Positions 59,561 to 64,000 of a stretch of DNA of 64,000 bases are shown here, in pieces. A model generated the notes under the pieces. The model searched no databases and was not told the DNA's origin. It saw nothing but the letters and a program-made list of their open reading frames with translations. Both the position numbers and the translations under genes were made by a program. How positions within the stretch are numbered: position 1 is the first letter of the stretch; every line of letters begins with the position of its first letter. The stretch comes from Nitratidesulfovibrio sp. (lineage in GTDB: Bacteria > Desulfobacterota > Desulfovibrionia > Desulfovibrionales > Desulfovibrionaceae), in NCBI RefSeq assembly GCF_040373385.1, contig NZ_JBDXXH010000005.1:202548-266547 (forward strand). The letters run 5' to 3'.

Positions 59561-61129
59561 ATGAGTACTCCTGCCCGTTCATCGCGCCGCCCCCTCCATC
59601 ACTCTGCCCGACCGGTGCTGCGCCGTGCCGCATCGCGTATTGCCTCTCCCTGCGGCGGCTGCCCCGGTGCCGCAGGCACACCGTGCGAGGCTGATGGCTC
59701 CGGCTTACCCAATCCCGTCGATCCCTTCGCTCCAACGCCTTGCGCGGGGTGTCCCTCCGCCCGTGCCGAATTCATGCACGATGGCCCCGCTGCACAGGCA
59801 GAGGGGACGAACCCTGTCGCATATTCGGCGGCGGGAGTTCCGTCCGTAGCGTCGGGTTCATCCGAATCATCCGGCCTGTCCGGCTCATCTGGATCATCCG
59901 GCCCGTCCGGTCCATTCGGGCCGCCAATGCCGCCGACACCATCCGGGGACGGCCATGCCGCGCCCACGCGGGTCTGGCTGGCCCTGCTGGCCGTGGTGGC
60001 CGTGGGCATCGGCTGGCTGCTGGCCCGTCCGTTCATCCACACGTTGGCCGTGGCCATCGTGGTGGCGGCGCTGGCCGCGCCCCTGCAGGAACGCATCGCC
60101 CGCCGGGTGCGCCAGCCCGACCTTGCCGCGGCGTCCACCATTCTCACCCTGTTGCTGGGCGTGGCCGCGCCGCTGGCCGTGTTCGTGGCTGCGCTGATTC
60201 CCCAGGCCCGCGCCCTGGCCCGCGCGGCCATGGCCTTTTACGCCGCGTCCGGGAACGGTGCGGGTGAGGCGACCGCAGGCGCTGCCGCGGGTGTTGCGTC
60301 CGGTGCCGCCACTGCGGCAGGTTCCCTGCCTGCGCCAGTGGAACTGGGGCTGGCCCGGCTGCACGAGCTTTCGGTGTGGTTCACCCAGACCCTGGCCGAT
60401 TTCGGCATCGACGCCGCGGACATCGCCGACTTCGACCCCGCAAGCCTGCGCGGCACCCTGCTGGGCGCGGCCCGTCAGGCGGGCGAGGTGGTGCTGCACT
60501 CCATTACCGCCGGGGTGGGCAATGCCGTGTACCTGTTCGGCCACTTTCTGCTGATGCTGTTCATCCTGTACTTTCTGCTGCGCGACGGGCGGCAGATGAT
60601 GGCCTTTGTCAAGCGCGTCTCGCCGCTGGCCCACACGCAGGAGGATCGCCTGCTGTCCGCCCTGCGCGGCGTGGCCCGCTCGGTGTTCATGGGCGGGGTG
60701 CTGGTGGCCGTGTTCCAGGGCGTCATCGGCGCAGTGGGTTTTGCCTTGGTGGGCCTGCCCGCGTTGTTCTGGGGCTTCGCCATGTCCTTCGCGGCCATGA
60801 TCCCCGTGGTGGGCACCGCGCTGATCTGGGCGCCCGCCACGGCCTACCTGTACCTGTCGGGCGAGACGTGGCGGGCGGTGTTCCTGCTGGGGTGGTGCGC
60901 GGTGCTGGTCTCCAGTTCCGACGGCCTGCTGCGCGCGTGGTTCATGAGGGAGGGCGCGGGCATTCCCATGCTTTACCTGTTCCTGGCCATCCTGGGTGGG
61001 CTGAACATGTTCGGCATCCTGGGGTTGCTGTACGGGCCGCTGCTGCTCACCTTCGCCATGGTGGCCCTGACCATGTACGCCGAGGTGGCGGCGGAGATGG
61101 CCCCCAAGGATGCCGGGGCAGTGCGCTAG
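59561..61129 (+). CDS. AI-2E family (YdiK/TqsA-like) transporter
   Basis: A 522-residue membrane protein. After about 130 polar residues, with cysteine pairs (CGGC, CAGC) and a Ser/Gly tandem repeat (SSG units), it has the family's eight helices: VWLALLAVVAVGIGWLLARPF, TLAVAIVVAALAAPL, TILTLLLGVAAPLAVFVAAL, and after a soluble loop FGHFLLMLFILYFLLRDGRQ, MGGVLVAVFQGVIGAVGFAL, FWGFAMSFAAMIPVVG, and two more. Members export small solutes or autoinducer; the substrate is unknown. No good ribosome binding site precedes ATG 59561, so the true start may be further in. Confidence 0.85.
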   Translation: MSTPARSSRRPLHHSARPVLRRAASRIASPCGGCPGAAGTPCEADGSGLPNPVDPFAPTPCAGCPSARAEFMHDGPAAQAEGTNPVAYSAAGVPSVASGSSESSGLSGSSGSSGPSGPFGPPMPPTPSGDGHAAPTRVWLALLAVVAVGIGWLLARPFIHTLAVAIVVAALAAPLQERIARRVRQPDLAAASTILTLLLGVAAPLAVFVAALIPQARALARAAMAFYAASGNGAGEATAGAAAGVASGAATAAGSLPAPVELGLARLHELSVWFTQTLADFGIDAADIADFDPASLRGTLLGAARQAGEVVLHSITAGVGNAVYLFGHFLLMLFILYFLLRDGRQMMAFVKRVSPLAHTQEDRLLSALRGVARSVFMGGVLVAVFQGVIGAVGFALVGLPALFWGFAMSFAAMIPVVGTALIWAPATAYLYLSGETWRAVFLLGWCAVLVSSSDGLLRAWFMREGAGIPMLYLFLAILGGLNMFGILGLLYGPLLLTFAMVALTMYAEVAAEMAPKDAGAVR

Positions 61130-61160
61130 GCCGACCACGCGTTTTACCCCCCCAAAAAAA

Positions 61161-61197
61161 ACGAAAGGCCCCCGCCGCACGGGGGCCTTTTTCGTTC
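61161..61197. terminator. Bidirectional terminator between AI-2E permease and lrgB
   Basis: Stem AAAGGCCCCC (61164-61173) / GGGGGCCTTT (61181-61190), with TTTTCGTT on one side and a TTCGTTTTTTTT run on the other strand. Confidence 0.88.
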
Positions 61198-61259
61198 AGG
61201 GGGAAGATGCCGGGCGGGTGCACACCCATTTCTTCCCGTGCGGGAATGGCCCGCGAAAT

Positions 61260-62003
61260 TCAGTGCAGCGACGGGCTTATGGACGAGCCCAGCGCCGGGT
61301 TCAGCAACAGGCCCAGCAACGGGGCGGCCAGCACGTTGACCAGCCCCGCCAGGATCATCACCAGACTGGCGATGGCGCCTTCCTCGTCGCCTACGCGGCG
61401 GGCCTGTGCTACGCCCGCGCCGTGCGCGCCCATGCCCAGCAGCGCCCCGCGCGCAAGGCTGGTGCGCAAGGGCAGCCGCGCCAGCAGCAGTTGGCCCAGC
61501 GCCGCGCCGAATACGCCCGTAAGCACCACGAATACCGCCGTCATGTCCGGCACACCTCCAAGGCTGCCCGAAACGGTCATGGCGAAGGGCGTGCTGATGG
61601 AGCGCGGCAGCAGGCTTTGCCGCATGGCACCCGAAACACCGAGCAGGGTGGCCAGACCCCAGGCCGAGAGCATGGCCAGGCTGCTGCCCGTGGCGACTCC
61701 CGCCAGCAGCACCGGCCAGTGGCGGCGGATCAGCGCGCGCTGCTCGAAGATGGGCAGGGCGAAGGCCACGGTCACCGGGCCCAGCATGACCATCAGCCAG
61801 TGGGTGGAGCGGATGTAGTCGCTGTAGGTGGCATGCAGGGCGATGGCCAGCGCCAGCAGCAGCAACGGCGCAAGGCACAGGGGTGATGTCCACCAGCGGC
61901 CCATGCGGGCGTGGACCCATCGGGCCACGAGGTACAGGGCGATGGTGGATGCCGACCAGAACAGGCCGGAAAGCAGGGGCAGGGCGGCAGGGTAAAGGTT
62001 CAT
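61260..62003 (-). CDS. lrgB: LrgB-family membrane protein
   Basis: A 247-residue integral membrane protein encoded 8 bp after lrgA. It has about seven transmembrane segments and the family motif MRQSLLPRSISTPFAMTVSGSLGGVPDMTAVFVVLTG at residues 125-160, followed by LLGMGAHGAGVAQARRVGDEEGA. With LrgA it forms the holin/antiholin-like pair studied in cell lysis and carbon-overflow control; related proteins export glycolate or pyruvate. The role in this organism is inferred only from family. Confidence 0.9.
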   Translation of the reverse strand: MNLYPAALPLLSGLFWSASTIALYLVARWVHARMGRWWTSPLCLAPLLLLALAIALHATYSDYIRSTHWLMVMLGPVTVAFALPIFEQRALIRRHWPVLLAGVATGSSLAMLSAWGLATLLGVSGAMRQSLLPRSISTPFAMTVSGSLGGVPDMTAVFVVLTGVFGAALGQLLLARLPLRTSLARGALLGMGAHGAGVAQARRVGDEEGAIASLVMILAGLVNVLAAPLLGLLLNPALGSSISPSLH

Positions 62004-62011
62004 GGCATTGC

Positions 62012-62479
62012 TCACGAAGGGTGCCGGGCCGAACCGGACAGGGTTGCGCAGGTATGGGCCAGACCGGCAGAAGCGTGACCGGCGCCACGGAATTGCAACC
62101 GGCAGCAGGCGTCCACCACCAGCGCCGTGCCGCCCATGACCGTCAGCGTGCCCAGCAGCACCACGGCCAGCAGCTTGAGCCCCAGCAGACTCAGGAATTC
62201 CCGGTGATCCAGCACCGCCAGCACGGCGGGCACGAAGAACAGCAGCATTTCGGCCATCAGCCACCGGGCGCCGCGTTGCAGGTCCACCACGTTCACCCTG
62301 CCAGAGGCCAGCAGCAGCAACACCAGCACAAGGCCCACCACCCCGCCGGGCACGGGCAGATGGGCGTATCGGGCCACGGCTTCGCCCGCCAGCCACAGGG
62401 CGGCGAGGAACAGACACTGGATCAGGCGGCTGCGGCGGGCGGCCAGCCGCAGGGAAAGGGAAAGCTTGCGAACGGACAT
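62012..62479 (-). CDS. lrgA: LrgA/CidA-family holin-like protein
   Basis: A 155-residue protein with four transmembrane segments and the CidA/LrgA hallmarks GEAVARYAHLPVPGGVVGLVLVLLLL and LMAEMLLFFVPAVLAVLDHREFL. The C-terminal 30 residues are polar and longer than usual. It is the first gene of the lrgAB pair, divergent from a LysR-type regulator, as in CidR-controlled systems. Confidence 0.88.
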   Translation of the reverse strand: MSVRKLSLSLRLAARRSRLIQCLFLAALWLAGEAVARYAHLPVPGGVVGLVLVLLLLASGRVNVVDLQRGARWLMAEMLLFFVPAVLAVLDHREFLSLLGLKLLAVVLLGTLTVMGGTALVVDACCRLQFRGAGHASAGLAHTCATLSGSARHPS

Positions 62480-62584
62480 GTGATGCTCCTTGGCGCTGCT
62501 TGGCGTCGATATCTACGTATGCCCGGCGCATGTGGTCGTAAAATGAATTGACAGCATGGATGGTATCTCTGTTAGGAATAGATT
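62480..62584. promoter_or_regulatory. Divergent control region of lrgAB and the LysR gene
   Basis: A 105-bp gap, more A+T-rich next to the LysR gene. ATCTCTGTTAGGAAT contains a possible LysR-type T-N11-A site (62560-62576), but the boxes are weak. Autoregulation and lrgAB control from here are expected from the layout. Confidence 0.45.
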
Positions 62585-63490
62585 ATGGAGTTCAGAACGT
62601 TGCAGGCTTTTGTGGAAGTGGTGCGCCACGGCGGATTTTCCGCCGCGGCAAGAGCGCTGTTCACCACCCAGTCCAACGTGAGCAAGGCCGTGCGCCAGTT
62701 GGAGAGCGAACTGGGCGTGGTGCTGCTGGACCGCATGGGCAGCAGAAGCCAGCTTACGGATGCTGGCGAGGTGGTGTTTCGCCGGGCGCGGGGCATTCTG
62801 GCCGCCACGGAGGACATCCAGGGGGAACTGGACGACCTGCGGGGGCTGCGGCGCGGAACGCTGCGGCTGGGCGTGCCGCTGTTCGGCAGCCGCGTCCTGT
62901 TTGCGCCGGTGTTTGCGTTGTTCCGCACCCGCTACCCAGGCGTGGACGTGGGACTTGTGGAGGACGGCAGCAGGCGGCTGGGTGAATTGCTGCACGCGGG
63001 CGAGGTGGATCTTGCGGCATCGCTGACGCCCATATCCGGGGAATTCGAGTGGCAGCATGTGCGCGCGGAGCCGCTGGTGGCGCTGCTGCCTCCGGGTCAT
63101 GCCCTGTCCGGCAGGTGCGGCCTGCGCCTGCGCGAGCTTGCGGGTGAGCCGTTCATCCTGTTCGGCGAGGCGTTTCAGTTGAATCAGATCATTCTCGACG
63201 GGTGCGAGCGCAACGGCTTTCGTCCGAAAGTGGCGGCGCGCAGCGGTCAGATGGATTTCATCATCGGGCTGGTGGAGGCGGGCCTGGGGGTGGCGCTGCT
63301 GCCCCGGCTGATGGTGGCGGACCATACCACCACGGCGGCGCGGGTTCTGCTGGACGAACCGGACATGTGGTGGCGCATGGCGCTCATCTGGCGGCGCGGC
63401 GGCTACCTGTCGCATGCGGCGCGTGCCTGGCTGGACCTTGCGCGCGAGGTACACGGCACTGTGGATGATGCCCCGGCCAGCCCCGAATGA
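62585..63490 (+). CDS. LysR-family transcriptional regulator
   Basis: A 301-residue regulator. The winged helix-turn-helix (LQAFVEVVRHGGFSAAARALFTTQSNVSKAVRQLESELG) occupies residues 5-43, followed by the linker helix and the two-lobed effector domain (LRLGVPLFGSRVLFAPVF, LPPGHALSG, GLVEAGLGVALLPRLM). Its position divergent from lrgAB makes that operon the likely target. The effector is unknown. Confidence 0.93.
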   Translation: MEFRTLQAFVEVVRHGGFSAAARALFTTQSNVSKAVRQLESELGVVLLDRMGSRSQLTDAGEVVFRRARGILAATEDIQGELDDLRGLRRGTLRLGVPLFGSRVLFAPVFALFRTRYPGVDVGLVEDGSRRLGELLHAGEVDLAASLTPISGEFEWQHVRAEPLVALLPPGHALSGRCGLRLRELAGEPFILFGEAFQLNQIILDGCERNGFRPKVAARSGQMDFIIGLVEAGLGVALLPRLMVADHTTTAARVLLDEPDMWWRMALIWRRGGYLSHAARAWLDLAREVHGTVDDAPASPE

Positions 63491-63517
63491 CCGGCTGCGC
63501 ATGGCTGAAAAAACGAA

Positions 63518-63552
63518 CGTCCCCGCCACAATCGTGACGGGGACGCACTGTT
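63518..63552. terminator. Terminator between LysR gene and converging chemoreceptor gene
   Basis: Stem CGTCCCCG (63518-63525) / CGGGGACG (63538-63545) with TTTTC on the + side and a TTCGTTTTTT run on the other strand. Confidence 0.75.
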
Positions 63553-63588
63553 TTCCCGCACCGCGTGGGCGCGCGCAGCCTCGCTGGG

Positions 63589-64000
63589 CTAAACCCGCTT
63601 CAACTCCTCGACCAGGCCGCGCAGTTCGCCCGCCATGCGGGCAAGCTCTGCCACGGCGGCGGCGGACTGGTTCATGGCGTCGGCGGTTTCCACCGCGATG
63701 CGGTTCACTTCTTCCGTGCCCCTGTTGATCTGCTCGCTGGCGGCGGACTGTTCCTCCGAGGCGGTGGCGATGGAGCGCACCTGGTCGGCGGTGGTCTGCA
63801 CGATGGTCACGATGTCGCCCAGCGAACGCCCGGCAACGGTGGCCAGTTCGGTGCTGCGGCCCACCGCGCCCGAGGCTTCTTCCATGCCCCGGATGTTCTC
63901 GCGGGTGCCGGTCTGGATGGCGCGTACGGCCTCGTCCACCTCTCGGGTGGCGTTCATGGTCTTTTCGGCCAGCTTGCGCACCTCGTCGGCCACCACGGCA
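63589..64000 (-). CDS. Methyl-accepting chemotaxis protein, C-terminal part (5' end outside window)
   Basis: About 137 C-terminal residues of a chemoreceptor signalling domain; the frame is still open at the window edge. [23 protein letters not shown] is the conserved region just after the CheA/CheW-binding tip, followed by the methylation helix (SIATASEEQSAASEQINRGTEEVNRIA). The sensor part is not visible. It ends with ELKRV, without the CheR-tethering pentapeptide. Confidence 0.9.
   Translation of the reverse strand, partial: AVVADEVRKLAEKTMNATREVDEAVRAIQTGTRENIRGMEEASGAVGRSTELATVAGRSLGDIVTIVQTTADQVRSIATASEEQSAASEQINRGTEEVNRIAVETADAMNQSAAAVAELARMAGELRGLVEELKRV

Overview
The window is chromosomal DNA of a high-G+C sulfate-reducing deltaproteobacterium of the Desulfovibrionaceae (Desulfovibrio/Nitratidesulfovibrio type). 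The evidence is a periplasmic [NiFe] hydrogenase encoded with its own c3-type cytochrome, an adenylylsulfate-reductase-like gene pair, a MutL with the endonuclease motif, many chemotaxis and c-di-GMP genes, and the gene order of the aromatic amino acid cluster. The genus is an inference from gene content. I had no database search.

Region 1 (1-3.7 kb) holds the end of a DHH phosphoesterase gene, an EAL phosphodiesterase and a small membrane protein. Region 2 (3.7-17 kb) is the aromatic supercluster on the + strand: leader peptide, ADH synthase, 3-dehydroquinate synthase II (the archaeal-type entry to the shikimate pathway), pheA, aroA, tyrA, then trpE-G-D-C-F-B-A. It appears to be controlled by two attenuators. 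One is ahead of the whole cluster, with a 34-residue leader containing the run YYFWYFF. The other lies between tyrA and trpE, where the end of tyrA itself, with three consecutive Trp codons, seems to act as the leader peptide. Both have a plausible antiterminator and a terminator followed by T.

Region 3 (17-26.5 kb) holds icd, then an AT-rich two-gene island (18.5-20.45 kb) that looks horizontally acquired: a dUTPase/dCTP-deaminase-fold protein with a membrane anchor, overlapping a thymidylate-synthase-family enzyme with the Asp typical of dCMP hydroxymethylases. A lipoprotein, a phosphoesterase, a Ser/Thr kinase, a cysteine-cluster protein and hldD follow. Region 4 (26.5-34.2 kb, - strand) is the hydrogenase operon (cytochrome c3, hynB, hynA), a REC-PAS-HisKA protein and mutL. 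Region 5 (34.3-41.5 kb) has a FetAB-like transporter, a small CxxC protein, a HicAB toxin-antitoxin pair with operator-like palindromes, purE, purD and a phenylacetate-CoA-ligase-like gene.

Region 6 (41.7-54.6 kb) has EAL/HDOD and HD-GYP signalling proteins, a chemoreceptor, argC, a DUF1844 protein, an aminotransferase, an RlmI-like methyltransferase, polA and a small cysteine-rich protein. Region 7 (54.9-64 kb) has a TSUP transporter, AprA-like and AprB-like genes, a Crp/Fnr regulator, an AI-2E-family permease, lrgAB with a divergent LysR gene, and the end of a second chemoreceptor.

Several dispersed repeat families lie between genes. The most interesting is a foldback element of about 110-180 bp whose outer stem and inner hairpin change in a compensating way between copies. 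One copy supplies the last 51 codons of trpC.
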